This document shows, piece by piece, positions 42,801 to 50,243 of a DNA stretch of 64,000 nt. Each line of letters starts with the position of its first letter. Position 1 is the stretch's first letter. The DNA comes from JBFMHP01 sp040752855. Its GTDB lineage: Bacteria; Pseudomonadota; Gammaproteobacteria; RBG-16-57-12. The notes under the pieces were generated by a model, which ran no database searches, was not told the DNA's origin, and saw nothing but the letters and a program-made list of their open reading frames with translations. Made by a program: the position numbers and the translations under genes. The stretch is taken from positions 9,790 to 73,789 of the forward strand of contig JBFMHP010000034.1 in assembly GCA_040752855.1 (NCBI GenBank), in the 5' to 3' direction.

Positions 42801-43891
42801 GGCGCCGGCGGGGCTTCCGCCGACTTGGCTGTGGCGCCGCCCGGCTGCGCATCGGAGCGCTGTCCGGCGACGCCGTCCTTGAGCACATACACGACCAATC
42901 CCTTCTGGCTCAGCAGAAAGGCGGCCACCGAACTCTTCTTGCCGTCCTCACATACCGCGATGTATTTCTTGCCGCGATCGAGGGTGTGTTCCTTCTGGCG
43001 CACGACGGCCAGCGGCATGTTGATGCCGAGCGGATTCTTCTTCGCCACTTCCGGATCGCGGATATCGAGCACGACGCCGCCCTTGTCCTTGAGCGCCATC
43101 GCGTCGTTGTAGGTCAGGTATTTGACGAACGAGCCCTTGATAAGGCGCATGAAATCGTTGTGCTTGAGGCGCAACAGCTGTCCGTCTTCGAGCATGCGCA
43201 CCGTGGCGCTGCGCGGATTGTTGGCGATCAGCGCCTCTTCGCCGAAGGCCTCGCCCGGCCCCAGCACGGCCAGCTGCACCTCCGGGGCGCCTTTTTCCGG
43301 GCGCCGCGAGACGCTGCACCGCCCCTTGGTGATGATGTAATAGTGGTTCTCGATCTCGCCTTGCTTGACGACCGTCTCGCCGTTTTTGAACTCCACCGGC
43401 TCCACGCAACTCATCAATGCCTGGATGCTGTCCGGGGGCAGCTTGAGCAGGCCCTGATTCATCAGGATGCCCCCCATCCAGTCTCCGCCTTCGGACATCT
43501 GAATCTCATCGACCTGCAAGCCGCCGCCGTCGGACCAATTGGCCAGAAAATCATAGAGGCCGGCATCGACGAACAACACGGTCGTGCCCGCAGCCTTCAC
43601 CTTCGCGGTGTACTGACGCTCGCCCGCCTGGACAATAGGCTCGCGGCAGCGCTTGTCCTGCGCCGTGATCTTCTCGACCACGCTGGTCTTGTCCATGAAA
43701 TCGATGGCGCCGCTGAGCAGATAGACCAGGTGGTTATCGTTGTCGCCTGCCTTGAAAACCAGCTCGCCTGACTTGAATTCACGAATCACGGACTTGCTGG
43801 CCAACTCCTGCAATTTCCCTCGCTCCAGCCGGTTGAGCGGGGAGAGGTTGGACATGATCGAAATATCTTCAAGCTTGGATGCTGCACCCAT
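39863..43891 (-). CDS. Giant cNMP-binding/rhodanese/coiled-coil membrane protein
   Basis: 1342 residues. Order: a first cyclic-nucleotide-binding-like domain (about 10-130), a second with PGEAFGEEALIANNPRSATV (about 150-260), and a rhodanese domain with candidate active Cys314 in IAVCEDGKKSS. About 700 residues of Ala/Glu/Gln/Leu-rich coiled coil follow (370-1110), then one transmembrane helix (about 1122-1140) and a 200-residue Pro/Ala/Glu tail. The start at 43891 has GAGGA 7 bases upstream; a GTG at 43912 is the alternative. The C-terminal tail is presumably on the other side of the membrane. Function unknown. Such a combination suggests a structural scaffold regulated by nucleotide and sulfur or redox input (inference). 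Confidence 0.8.
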   Translation of the reverse strand: MGAASKLEDISIMSNLSPLNRLERGKLQELASKSVIREFKSGELVFKAGDNDNHLVYLLSGAIDFMDKTSVVEKITAQDKRCREPIVQAGERQYTAKVKAAGTTVLFVDAGLYDFLANWSDGGGLQVDEIQMSEGGDWMGGILMNQGLLKLPPDSIQALMSCVEPVEFKNGETVVKQGEIENHYYIITKGRCSVSRRPEKGAPEVQLAVLGPGEAFGEEALIANNPRSATVRMLEDGQLLRLKHNDFMRLIKGSFVKYLTYNDAMALKDKGGVVLDIRDPEVAKKNPLGINMPLAVVRQKEHTLDRGKKYIAVCEDGKKSSVAAFLLSQKGLVVYVLKDGVAGQRSDAQPGGATAKSAEAPPAPANDPLLRAERKFAEAMFYASNLEKERDKLQDEIATLKKEIDYIKYQQDLAEERATKSGQSADGAAQEQAQKLQNELTQAQSAQDKLRAEMQQLQAVFATYKAQAEAEKQALRGELQAEANGKAGQLQQKERELDAATQREREAQAKVQALEARIAAMVGELASAQRNEQGSKEQSMLLAEKESRVAELEARSDALNEQLAREKGRVAELQKQLDDERRQAKLLAEGQTAADQEKDALAAQLAQAKSQVEEQAARYGILKAEMSQKIGALDAQYQEALKAKDAERAAALAAYGPLQDKNTALAAQIEQLQRDHATRQREIADLNATIAEINALADTAGRESAVLKAQAAAHLARIGELETRFAAERAELETVRVTQEQELEALRKQAGSAQSVMAEADAKIQAAAARHAEELGRLNASLAELASQSAAYKAQIAVLEQSIAQRSEAVTALENKHQELEHKVAALSGEAQVLRQDLSRAREELGVKRDEAAKLEQRLQESEQARNNAVQWGEFVEKAREALTKENQQLTFEVQKLKAKAGPGGAAADEAEIEEYRATIDKLEHELKSRAQQVAGLESNAADLSRKLEQAEQQWREAQARTAAGAREDIEAARAAWQEKLDHERARADAALQAKRELELDFEFHRNEAETAKQKLADAVAELKELRKQRDVAAKAPVGNRGDDFSQSLLQMRDARQDRLKVVPADPPPAQKIAPPSEPAAPAAERMQDKLAEEVQLAELRARFQKSKEQDAGSGLFAKVKYLALGAVAIGVAFGVWRLVQVDANLLNEDLKETLVKEHVIADEAVAPPLAPPVPEPVSKPAAKPAEAAKKPVASEARAPVEKPVSKVAPATSAVAAPKQTSAQPAAGAAAPKSPGAPVGAPQETAPRTNSMSVAQPVKPAAETLPPSAPAVKEEIHPPKAPEAAAPAPAAVEHVAPTAAEKPVPAQAVEEPKGEAAPVEASAAAEPAAPKESLVDMPAYAD

Positions 43892-44253
43892 CGGGATGTT
43901 CCTCAATTTCACTCTCTAATGGCGTGACGCCGCGCAACGCGCCATCGCCCGCGTTATTTCTTGTCAATGCCAACCCCACCCCGGCCGGCCAAGGTGCATA
44001 CCGGGAGGGGGCTGCGCATATCCTTATCGGTCTTGCGGAAAGCGTGCTGTAGCAGCTCAAGTGAGAAATGAGAACCCGTTCATGGTTGCGCCAACGGGCT
44101 TAAAACTATTTTTAAATCAGGCAGCTAGCTTGCACGAGGCGTCGGCAGCAGACGTGATCCCGGTAACCCGCTCAATTACATCAATATTTTTATATTAATA
44201 ATCCTCCGGGCGCGGGACGCTAGTGGAGGATCAGTTCTCAGGAGGTCGGTGCC
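43892..44253. other. Intergenic region upstream of the giant coiled-coil gene
   Basis: About 360 bases. It must carry the minus-strand promoter of the 1342-residue protein gene. An imperfect hairpin (CCCGTT at about 44084 pairing with AACGGG at about 44102) is followed by a short T-run at 44115. No gene is visible except the small ORF that begins at 44254. Confidence 0.5.
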
Positions 44254-44421
44254 GTGCCCCGCATCCATCATACAAAGCGCCCGATGACACCCCCGCCAGG
44301 CGCGAAAGCGAAGGCCAGGCCTAAGCGCATCTCGGCGGACGCCGTCATGCGCCTGTTGAACCGCAGCGTGCTGGGACAACGAGCCCTTCCGAACAAGCAC
44401 GGCAAAGCCAGCGCGGGGTGA
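44254..44421 (+). CDS. Small basic protein, 55 residues, GTG start
   Basis: A GTG at 44254 is preceded by a near-perfect Shine-Dalgarno AGGAGGT (44240-44246) at 7-base spacing, and the frame runs to a TGA at 44419-44421. The product is very basic (HHTKRP, GAKAKARPKRIS) with one amphipathic helix (ADAVMRLLNRSVLGQRAL). I do not recognise it; nucleic-acid binding is a guess from charge. The ribosome site is the main evidence, with no homology to support it. Confidence 0.45.
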   Translation: MPRIHHTKRPMTPPPGAKAKARPKRISADAVMRLLNRSVLGQRALPNKHGKASAG

Positions 44422-44454
44422 TGCGCGCGTGAAGTTTCGTGAGGAGGGATTGAA

Positions 44455-44529
44455 TGGAGCGGGCGAAGGGAATCGAACCCTCGTCTCCAGCTTGGGAAGC
44501 TGGGGTAATAGCCATTATACGACGCCCGC
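44455..44529 (-). tRNA. tRNA-Gly (anticodon CCC)
   Basis: Reads GGG codons. The 75-base gene begins GCGGGCGTCGTATAATGG and includes an encoded CCA end. The acceptor stem GCGGGCG pairs with CGCCCGC, the anticodon stem CCAGC/GCTGG encloses the loop TTCCCAA (anticodon CCC), and the T-arm contains GGTTCGATTCC. All four arms fold. Confidence 0.96.
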
Positions 44530-44539
44530 GCGGAGCCAT

Positions 44540-44569
44540 AATCTAAACTGAATGCTTCGAGACTGTCAA
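44540..44569 (-). promoter_or_regulatory. Promoter of tRNA-Gly
   Basis: On the minus strand a perfect -35 TTGACA (44564-44569) is followed 18 bases later by TAGATT (44540-44545), placing the start of transcription within a few bases of the tRNA 5' end. The plus-strand promoter for the PA2779-like gene must lie in the same 114-base gap. Confidence 0.7.
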
Positions 44570-44643
44570 AAAACTCCTTGACCGCGCACAGCGCCGGCGA
44601 TTGTATATACTGCATATCAAACCACAACCACACTGGAGATCCC

Positions 44644-45048
44644 ATGTACTTGATCCGTTCCATGCTCAACCCCATCAGTCGCGTGCTTGTCTTCGCCATG
44701 CTGAGCTTGTCGCTGCACATCCCTGCCGCCAGCGCCGCCATGGTCGGCACCGATCAGGCCCTGGCCGCGCAGCAGGCCGACGAGGCGCGCAGCCATGCTC
44801 TGACCGTGCTGCACCGCGCCGATGTCAGCGCCAAGCTGCAATCCTACGGCGTCTCTCCCGCCGATGCCGAGCAGCGCATCGCCGCCCTGAGCGATCAGGA
44901 GGCCGTGCAACTCGCCCAGCAGCTCGATCAGGCCCCGGCAGGCGGCGATCTCCTGGGCACGGTCGTATTCGTGTTCCTGGTACTGCTCTTCACCGACATC
45001 CTGGGCTTCACCAATGTCTTCCCCTTCGTGAAGAAAACCGCGCGCTGA
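44644..45048 (+). CDS. PA2779-family membrane protein
   Basis: 134 residues with an N-terminal signal or anchor segment (about 10-33, ending ASAA) and a second hydrophobic helix near the C-terminus (LLGTVVFVFLVLLFTDILGF). The helical middle includes a VSAKLQSYGVSPADAEQRIAAL block. Family members are small membrane proteins found next to PA2778-type peptidases, as here. GGAG precedes the ATG at 44644. Function unknown. Confidence 0.82.
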   Translation: MYLIRSMLNPISRVLVFAMLSLSLHIPAASAAMVGTDQALAAQQADEARSHALTVLHRADVSAKLQSYGVSPADAEQRIAALSDQEAVQLAQQLDQAPAGGDLLGTVVFVFLVLLFTDILGFTNVFPFVKKTAR

Positions 45049-45053
45049 TCCTG

Positions 45054-46052
45054 ATGCCGCGACACGGCACGCCGATCAATGCCTGTCTGCCTACCGCCCG
45101 GCCCGTGCCGGGCGGTGTGCTTTTGGCCGCAACGTTTTTGATCCTGCTGATGCTTGGAGGTTGCGCCACCCTGTCTCCGCTCACGGAACAGGAATTGGCC
45201 GGCCTGCCGCGCCAGCACGAACTGAGCGACACCCCTTTCTTCCCGCAGGAGATCCACCAGTGCGGACCGGCCGCGCTCGCCACCCTCCTGCAATCGAACG
45301 GTGTTGCAGCGACACCCGAGCAACTGGTTCCTGCCGTCTATCTGCCCGCTCGCGAGGGCAGTCTGCAACTCGAACTCATCGCCGCCACGCGCCGCCACGG
45401 TCGCATCCCGTATGTGTTGCGACCACGCATGGCCGATCTGCTGCAAGAAGTCGCCGCAGGCAATCCCGTGCTGGTCCTGCAAAACCTCGGGCTGAACTGG
45501 CTGCCGCGCTGGCATTACGCCGTGGTGGTCGGCTATGACCTGGCTGCGGGACAGGTGATCCTGCGCTCGGGCACCTATCCCCGGATGCTCACGCCCCTGG
45601 CCACCTTCGAACACACCTGGGCACGCGGCGATCGCTGGGCGCTGCTCGCGCTGCCGCCGGAGCGCTTACCCGCCACGGCAGAGGAATCCCGTTGGCTCAC
45701 TGCAACCGCGTCATTCGAACGGCTCGGCGACTGGGACACGGCGCTCACCGCCTACCACACGGCGCTTACGGCCTGGCCGCAGAGCGAGCTCGCCGCGCTC
45801 GGTCTCGGCAACAGCCAATATGCCTTGGGCGACAAGACACAAGCCGCCGCCACCTTCCAGGCGCTCACGCAACAACACCCGCGCTCGGCGGTCGCCTTCA
45901 ACAACCTGGCGCAGGCCCTGCTGGAACTCGGCCGCTTGGACGAAGCCGAACGCGCCGCGCAACAAGCCGTCAATCTCGGCGGACCCTTGCGCGAGACCTT
46001 TGCCGCCACTTTGCAGGCGATCCGCGAGGCGATCGCTGCGCCCGCGCGCTGA
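45054..46052 (+). CDS. PA2778-family C39-like cysteine peptidase lipoprotein with TPRs
   Basis: 332 residues. A hydrophobic lead ends in a lipobox (MLGGC, C37). The C39-like papain-fold domain has the catalytic Cys70 in EIHQCGPAALATLL and H154 in WHYAVVVGYD, with Asp or Asn later. The C-terminal third (about 215-315) has TPR repeats (AALGLGNSQYALGDKTQAAATF, NNLAQALLELGRLDEAERAA). It follows the PA2779-like gene by 5 bases and is surely co-transcribed. Substrate unknown; processing of a peptide in the periplasm is inferred. Confidence 0.85.
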   Translation: MPRHGTPINACLPTARPVPGGVLLAATFLILLMLGGCATLSPLTEQELAGLPRQHELSDTPFFPQEIHQCGPAALATLLQSNGVAATPEQLVPAVYLPAREGSLQLELIAATRRHGRIPYVLRPRMADLLQEVAAGNPVLVLQNLGLNWLPRWHYAVVVGYDLAAGQVILRSGTYPRMLTPLATFEHTWARGDRWALLALPPERLPATAEESRWLTATASFERLGDWDTALTAYHTALTAWPQSELAALGLGNSQYALGDKTQAAATFQALTQQHPRSAVAFNNLAQALLELGRLDEAERAAQQAVNLGGPLRETFAATLQAIREAIAAPAR

Positions 46053-46116
46053 GCGCGCCTACCCGAGCCGGCGATGACGCGCTATCATAGCGCCCCGCAC
46101 GTTTGGGAATTCCAGC

Positions 46117-46317
46117 ATGAAGATTTTCGTCAATGGCGAGGCGCGCGAAGTGCCCGCAGGGTACACCGCCGCGCAACTCATCACCGACATGGGCATCGCC
46201 GGCCGGCGCATCGCCATGGAGGTCAACCGCGACATCCTGCCGCGCAGCGCTTATGCGACCCACACCTTCAGCGGAGGCGACAAAATCGAAGTGGTGCACG
46301 CCATTGGCGGGGGATGA
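46117..46317 (+). CDS. thiS: Sulfur carrier protein ThiS
   Basis: 66 residues, ubiquitin-like fold, ending in the required Gly-Gly (HAIGGG). As a C-terminal thiocarboxylate it supplies sulfur for the thiazole ring of thiamine, together with ThiG. The MKIFVNGEAREVP start and the GDKIEVVHAIGGG end are typical. Its partner gene thiG lies 2.3 kb downstream on the same strand, separated by three oppositely oriented genes. Confidence 0.95.
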   Translation: MKIFVNGEAREVPAGYTAAQLITDMGIAGRRIAMEVNRDILPRSAYATHTFSGGDKIEVVHAIGGG

Positions 46318-46338
46318 TCCGGCAAGCAATCAGACCGA

Positions 46339-46839
46339 TCACAAGATGATAGGTTTGTCGGATACCTCATTCGCGCTCGGCGCACTGGTGCGCGGAAAAT
46401 GGGCTTCCAGGTGTTGGGATACAGCCGCGATGCCTTGCAGCACGCCATCCAAAAATCGGCCATCTCGGAAGGCCTGCTCCATTTGCCGGCAAATGGCCTC
46501 CCATCCTTCGTCGGAGACATGCGCATGGATGCCGCGATCCGCGACGATTTCGAAGTCCCGTTCCGCGACGAGCAAATAGATCAGCACGCCGTTGTTGTGT
46601 TCGGTGTCCCAGCAACCGCTGTCGAGAAACATGGCGCGGGCCCGGGTCTTGGCAGTCGCACCGCGCCATACCTGGAGTGGCGACAGCGTGCTTTCCACTA
46701 CGAACACGATCTGGCCGAGATGCCGTTGTTCGGAACGATGAATCGCCTCCTCGATCTTGGCGAGGCACGCCTCCGAAAACAGGCGTCTTGCGGCACGAGG
46801 CGAGGTGGTCAAATGCCGCAGCAACAGTGAACCGTCCAT
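46339..46839 (-). CDS. TPM-domain protein
   Basis: 166 residues. TPM fold blocks: LAKIEEAIHRSEQRHLGQIVFVVES, ARAMFLDSGCWDTEHNNGVLIYLLVAERDFEIVADRGIHAHV read in separate strands, and EQAFRDGRFLDGVLQGI. Unlike the neighbouring TPM gene it has no signal peptide. The ATG overlaps the upstream stop (TGATG); two GTG codons just before it are alternatives. It is the third gene of a LemA-TPM-TPM operon. Confidence 0.85.
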   Translation of the reverse strand: MDGSLLLRHLTTSPRAARRLFSEACLAKIEEAIHRSEQRHLGQIVFVVESTLSPLQVWRGATAKTRARAMFLDSGCWDTEHNNGVLIYLLVAERDFEIVADRGIHAHVSDEGWEAICRQMEQAFRDGRFLDGVLQGIAAVSQHLEAHFPRTSAPSANEVSDKPIIL

Positions 46840-47723
46840 CACCACCTCCCCGAGGCGCCACCGCCTCCGAATCCGCCACCGCCGCCGCGAAAACCGCCAC
46901 CCCCGAAGCCACCGCCACCGCCCCAGCCGTGGCCGCCGCGCCCCGCATAGCCGCGGTGCCCGCCCGAAGGGATCAACCCCAAGAATGCGGCGAGCAGGCC
47001 GAAGATAATCGCGGCAATGAGACTTCCGGTCAGGAAGTACGTGGCTGCGCCCACGATCGCCCCGCTCAACAGACCGCTGAACAAGCCGCTGAAAATCGAT
47101 TGCAAGATGCGCCCGACAATCAGTGCCATGACAAATATCCCTGGAAGATTTCCCTCCAGATTCCGCAGGGGAGATTCTTCCTGTTGTGGTAGCACGGCTT
47201 CTTCCGTCACACCGCCCTCCAGGCGACTCATGATGGCGTTCAAGCCGGCATCGAGGCCGCCGTAGTAATCACCCTGCTTGAAGCGCGGCACGATCACATC
47301 GCGGATGATGCGGCTGCTGTATAGATCCGTCAGGTCGCCTTCAAGACCGTAGCCGACTTCGATGCGCAGCTCGCGGTCGTCTTTTGCCACGAGCAGCAGG
47401 ACGCCGTTGTCGCGTCCCTTTTGTCCGAGTTTCCACTGCTCGACGACGCGTATCGAATACTGCTCGATGCTCTCGGGTTGCGTGGTGGGCACGATCAGGA
47501 TGGCGAGTTGATGGGTCGTGCGCTGTTCGAAATCAGCCAAGCGCCGCTCAAAGGTCACGCGCTGGGCGGGCGTCAGCAGTCCGGACAGGTCGGTCACGCG
47601 CGCCTGCAACGGCGGCACGGGCTGCTCGGCGCGCGCATAAGGCAGTGCGGCGCACAGTGCGAGCCAGGCGGCCGCCAGCCACGGCAGGAACAAGCGCGAA
47701 GACTTAGACAACATGAGTCTCAT
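46839..47723 (-). CDS. YgcG-type TPM-domain membrane protein
   Basis: 294 residues. A signal peptide (about 1-32, ending ARA) is followed by a periplasmic TPM domain (VTDLSGLLTPAQRVTFERRL, TTHQLAILIVPTTQ, GQKGRDNGVLLLVAKDDRELRIEVGYGLEG), membrane helices around residues 195-255 and a Gly-rich tail (repeats of GGGGFGG). Paired with LemA in many bacteria; the molecular role is uncertain. It lies 7 bases downstream of lemA and overlaps the next TPM gene by one base. Confidence 0.9.
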   Translation of the reverse strand: MRLMLSKSSRLFLPWLAAAWLALCAALPYARAEQPVPPLQARVTDLSGLLTPAQRVTFERRLADFEQRTTHQLAILIVPTTQPESIEQYSIRVVEQWKLGQKGRDNGVLLLVAKDDRELRIEVGYGLEGDLTDLYSSRIIRDVIVPRFKQGDYYGGLDAGLNAIMSRLEGGVTEEAVLPQQEESPLRNLEGNLPGIFVMALIVGRILQSIFSGLFSGLLSGAIVGAATYFLTGSLIAAIIFGLLAAFLGLIPSGGHRGYAGRGGHGWGGGGGFGGGGFRGGGGGFGGGGASGRW

Positions 47724-47730
47724 CAGCGGC

Positions 47731-48342
47731 TCAGAATTTCACTTCCGGGGCCTTGGAGATTTCCTTTTCATTCTCCACGGTAAAGTTGGCGTGGGTCTTG
47801 TAGCCGAACAGCATCGCGGTGAGATTGCTGGGAAACTGGCGCACCACCAGGTTGTAGTCCTGCACGGCCTTGATGTAGCGGTTGCGCGCCACGGTGATGC
47901 GGTTCTCGGTGCCTTCGAGCTGCGCCTGCAAATCACGGAAGTTCTGGTCGGCCTTCAACTGCGGATAATTTTCCGCCACGACCAACAGGCGCGACAACGC
48001 CCCGCCCAGCTCCGCCTGCGCCTGCTGATACTTGGTCAATGCCGCTTGGTCCTCCAGCACATTGCTCGGCAATTGCACCTGCCCCACGCGCGCCCGCGCC
48101 TCGGTCACCTCGGTTAGCACCTTCTCCTCGTGCGCCGCATAGCCCTTGACGACGTTCACCAGATTGGGGATCAAGTCGGCGCGGCGCTGGTATTGGTTCA
48201 ACACCTCCGACCAGGCGGCCTTCACGCCTTCGTCGGTCTGCTGCAGGGCGTTGTAGCCGCAGCCGGAGAGCCCAACACTAATCAAAAGCAAAAACACCAC
48301 CAGAAGGCCTTCATTCGTCGCGGCTCGTCTTATCATGTGCAT
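47731..48342 (-). CDS. lemA: LemA family lipoprotein
   Basis: 203 residues from the ATG at 48342, with GGAG 8 bases upstream. A lipobox LSGC (C28) follows the hydrophobic lead. The LemA core is visible: YNALQQTDEGVKAAWSEVLNQYQRRADLIPNLVNVVKGYA in helical blocks, YPQLKADQNFRDLQAQLEGTENRI and NRYIKAVQDYN. First gene of the LemA-TPM-TPM operon, inserted between thiS and thiG on the opposite strand. Confidence 0.92.
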   Translation of the reverse strand: MHMIRRAATNEGLLVVFLLLISVGLSGCGYNALQQTDEGVKAAWSEVLNQYQRRADLIPNLVNVVKGYAAHEEKVLTEVTEARARVGQVQLPSNVLEDQAALTKYQQAQAELGGALSRLLVVAENYPQLKADQNFRDLQAQLEGTENRITVARNRYIKAVQDYNLVVRQFPSNLTAMLFGYKTHANFTVENEKEISKAPEVKF

Positions 48343-48484
48343 GAGTCGTTCTCCGTTGAGTGCGGTTGGTTGAGGTGACATTGAAATTCAAGCTTATCAC
48401 CCTCCGGCAAATTCGCGCATAAACCGCCGGAAGTTGGCCCACGGATTCTCCGGTCTTGCCGGGACAAAATTCCTGGTGTGCCGG

Positions 48485-48514
48485 TTGGGCAGCGCCCCCG
48501 CGATCAAGTATACT
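48485..48514 (+). promoter_or_regulatory. Candidate thiG promoter
   Basis: TTGGGC (48485-48490) and TATACT (48509-48514) with an 18-base spacer form a reasonable sigma-70 promoter, placing the start about 50 bases before the thiG ATG. A small hairpin GCGGTTccgacgAACCGC lies in the leader. I see no TPP riboswitch. Confidence 0.5.
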
Positions 48515-48571
48515 TAGCCAAATCTTACGCGGTTCCGACGAACCGCAAATCATCCTCAGGAAGTTTTCAGC

Positions 48572-49369
48572 ATGTCACACGCGACCCCGAACGACAAACC
48601 CCTGGTCATTGCCGGCAAGGAATATCACTCACGCCTGCTGGTCGGCAGCGGCAAGTACAAGGATCTGGAAGAGACCCGGCTGGCCACCGAGGCCAGCGGC
48701 GCCGATATCATCACCGTGGCGATCCGCCGCACCAATATCGGCCAGAATCCGGGCGAGCCGAACCTGCTGGACGTGGTGCCGCCGAGCAAGTACACCATCC
48801 TACCCAACACCGCCGGCTGCTATACCGCCGAGGACGCGGTGCGCACCTGTCGCCTCGCACGCGAGCTGCTCGACGGGCATAAGCTGGTCAAACTCGAGGT
48901 GCTGGGCGATCAGAAGACCCTCTATCCGAACATCACCGAGACCCTGGCGGCCGCTGCGGTACTGATCAAGGAAGGGTTCGATGTGATGGTCTACACCAAC
49001 GACGATCCCATCGTGGCCAAGCGCCTGGAGGAGATGGGCTGCGTGGCGGTGATGCCGCTGGCCGGGCTGATCGGTTCGGGGCTTGGGATCTGCAATCCCT
49101 ACAATCTCAAACTGATCATTGAAAACGCCACCGTGCCGATCCTGGTCGATGCCGGCGTGGGCACGCCCTCGGATGCCACACTGGCGATGGAGCTCGGCTG
49201 CGACGGCGTGCTGATGAACAGCGCCATTGCCTGCGCCAAATATCCGGCGCTGATGGCCTCGGCGATGAAGAAGGCGATCGAAGCCGGACGCGAGGGCTAT
49301 CTCGCCGGGCGCATGCCGCGCAAGCAATACGCCAGCGCGTCCTCACCCATCGACGGGACGTTTTTCTAA
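48572..49369 (+). CDS. thiG: Thiazole synthase ThiG
   Basis: Builds the thiazole phosphate of thiamine from deoxyxylulose 5-phosphate, dehydroglycine and ThiS thiocarboxylate. 265 residues, TIM barrel with SRLLVGSGKY, AIRRTN, PNTAGCYTAEDAV, the Schiff-base lysine (K107 in KLVKLEVLGD), MPLAGLIGSGLGI and DAGVGTPSDA. Complete. The following trmB gene begins 29 bases after its stop. Confidence 0.97.
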   Translation: MSHATPNDKPLVIAGKEYHSRLLVGSGKYKDLEETRLATEASGADIITVAIRRTNIGQNPGEPNLLDVVPPSKYTILPNTAGCYTAEDAVRTCRLARELLDGHKLVKLEVLGDQKTLYPNITETLAAAAVLIKEGFDVMVYTNDDPIVAKRLEEMGCVAVMPLAGLIGSGLGICNPYNLKLIIENATVPILVDAGVGTPSDATLAMELGCDGVLMNSAIACAKYPALMASAMKKAIEAGREGYLAGRMPRKQYASASSPIDGTFF

Positions 49370-49398
49370 GGCTTAACCACACGTTTCACGAATAGCTC

Positions 49399-50085
49399 AT
49401 GACTGGAAATTTTCCTCTGCGTACAGTCCGCAGCTTTGTTCGCCGCCAGGGCCGCAAATCGGTCCCGCAGCAGGAGGCCTTGGCGCGGCTCTGGCCGCAA
49501 TTTGGCGTTGAGATGAACGGCGCGGCGCTCGACTTCGATGCGCTCTTCAACCGGCGCGCCGCGCGCATTCTCGAAATCGGCTTCGGCATGGGTACGACAT
49601 TGGCGGAGATGGCGGCCACCGCCCCGGAGCGCGACTTCCTCGGCATCGAGGTGCATCGTCCCGGCATCGGCAATCTGCTGCTGGAGATCGAACAACGCGG
49701 CTTGGACAACATCCGCATCATCAACGGCGACGCGGTGGAGATTCTGCAACATCATGTCCCGGATGAAACCTTCGATGGCGTGATGCTGTTCTTCCCCGAT
49801 CCTTGGCCGAAGACCCGCCATCACAAGCGCCGCATCGTGCAGCCCTCGTTCGTCGATCTCCTCGCGCGCAAGATCAAATCCGGCGGCACCTTCCACATGG
49901 CCACGGACTGGGAGCATTATGCCCAGCACATGATGAAGGTGATGAGTGAACGGACGGATTTCGCCAATGCGCATGGCACAGGCAACTATGCACCACGCCC
50001 CGAGTACCGGCCACTCACCAAGTTCGAGCAGCGCGGTCTGCGTTTGGGGCATGGGGTGTGGGATTTGATCTTTACGCGGGCCTGA
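49399..50085 (+). CDS. trmB: tRNA (guanine-N7)-methyltransferase TrmB
   Basis: Methylates G46 of tRNA with SAM. 228 residues with an N-terminal RSFVRRQGR block, SAM-binding EIGFGMGTTL, the FLGIEVH motif, FPDPWPKTRHHKRRIV and a C-terminal TKFEQRG that contacts tRNA. Directly after thiG, probably co-transcribed. It forms the left chromosomal flank of the defence island. Confidence 0.96.
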   Translation: MTGNFPLRTVRSFVRRQGRKSVPQQEALARLWPQFGVEMNGAALDFDALFNRRAARILEIGFGMGTTLAEMAATAPERDFLGIEVHRPGIGNLLLEIEQRGLDNIRIINGDAVEILQHHVPDETFDGVMLFFPDPWPKTRHHKRRIVQPSFVDLLARKIKSGGTFHMATDWEHYAQHMMKVMSERTDFANAHGTGNYAPRPEYRPLTKFEQRGLRLGHGVWDLIFTRA

Positions 50086-50243
50086 TGCTGTCCATGATAT
50101 CCTCTCACCCCCACCCTCTCGACTCGGGTTCCGGACTTCGTCCTACCTCCTCCATCCATGGAGTCGTCCCTGGCGGACGGTTGACCATGTGCCGACTGGC
50201 CTCCCGAGCTTATAAGCACTGGCGTGGGTTGCTGCGGACTTGC

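Noticed and set aside
42164..43771. 535-codon frame antisense to the cNMP/coiled-coil gene
   Set aside because: Leu/Arg-rich shadow created by coiled-coil codons; no motif or ribosome site.
48382..48571. TPP riboswitch upstream of thiG
   Set aside because: None of the conserved thi-box segments is visible; only a small hairpin is present.
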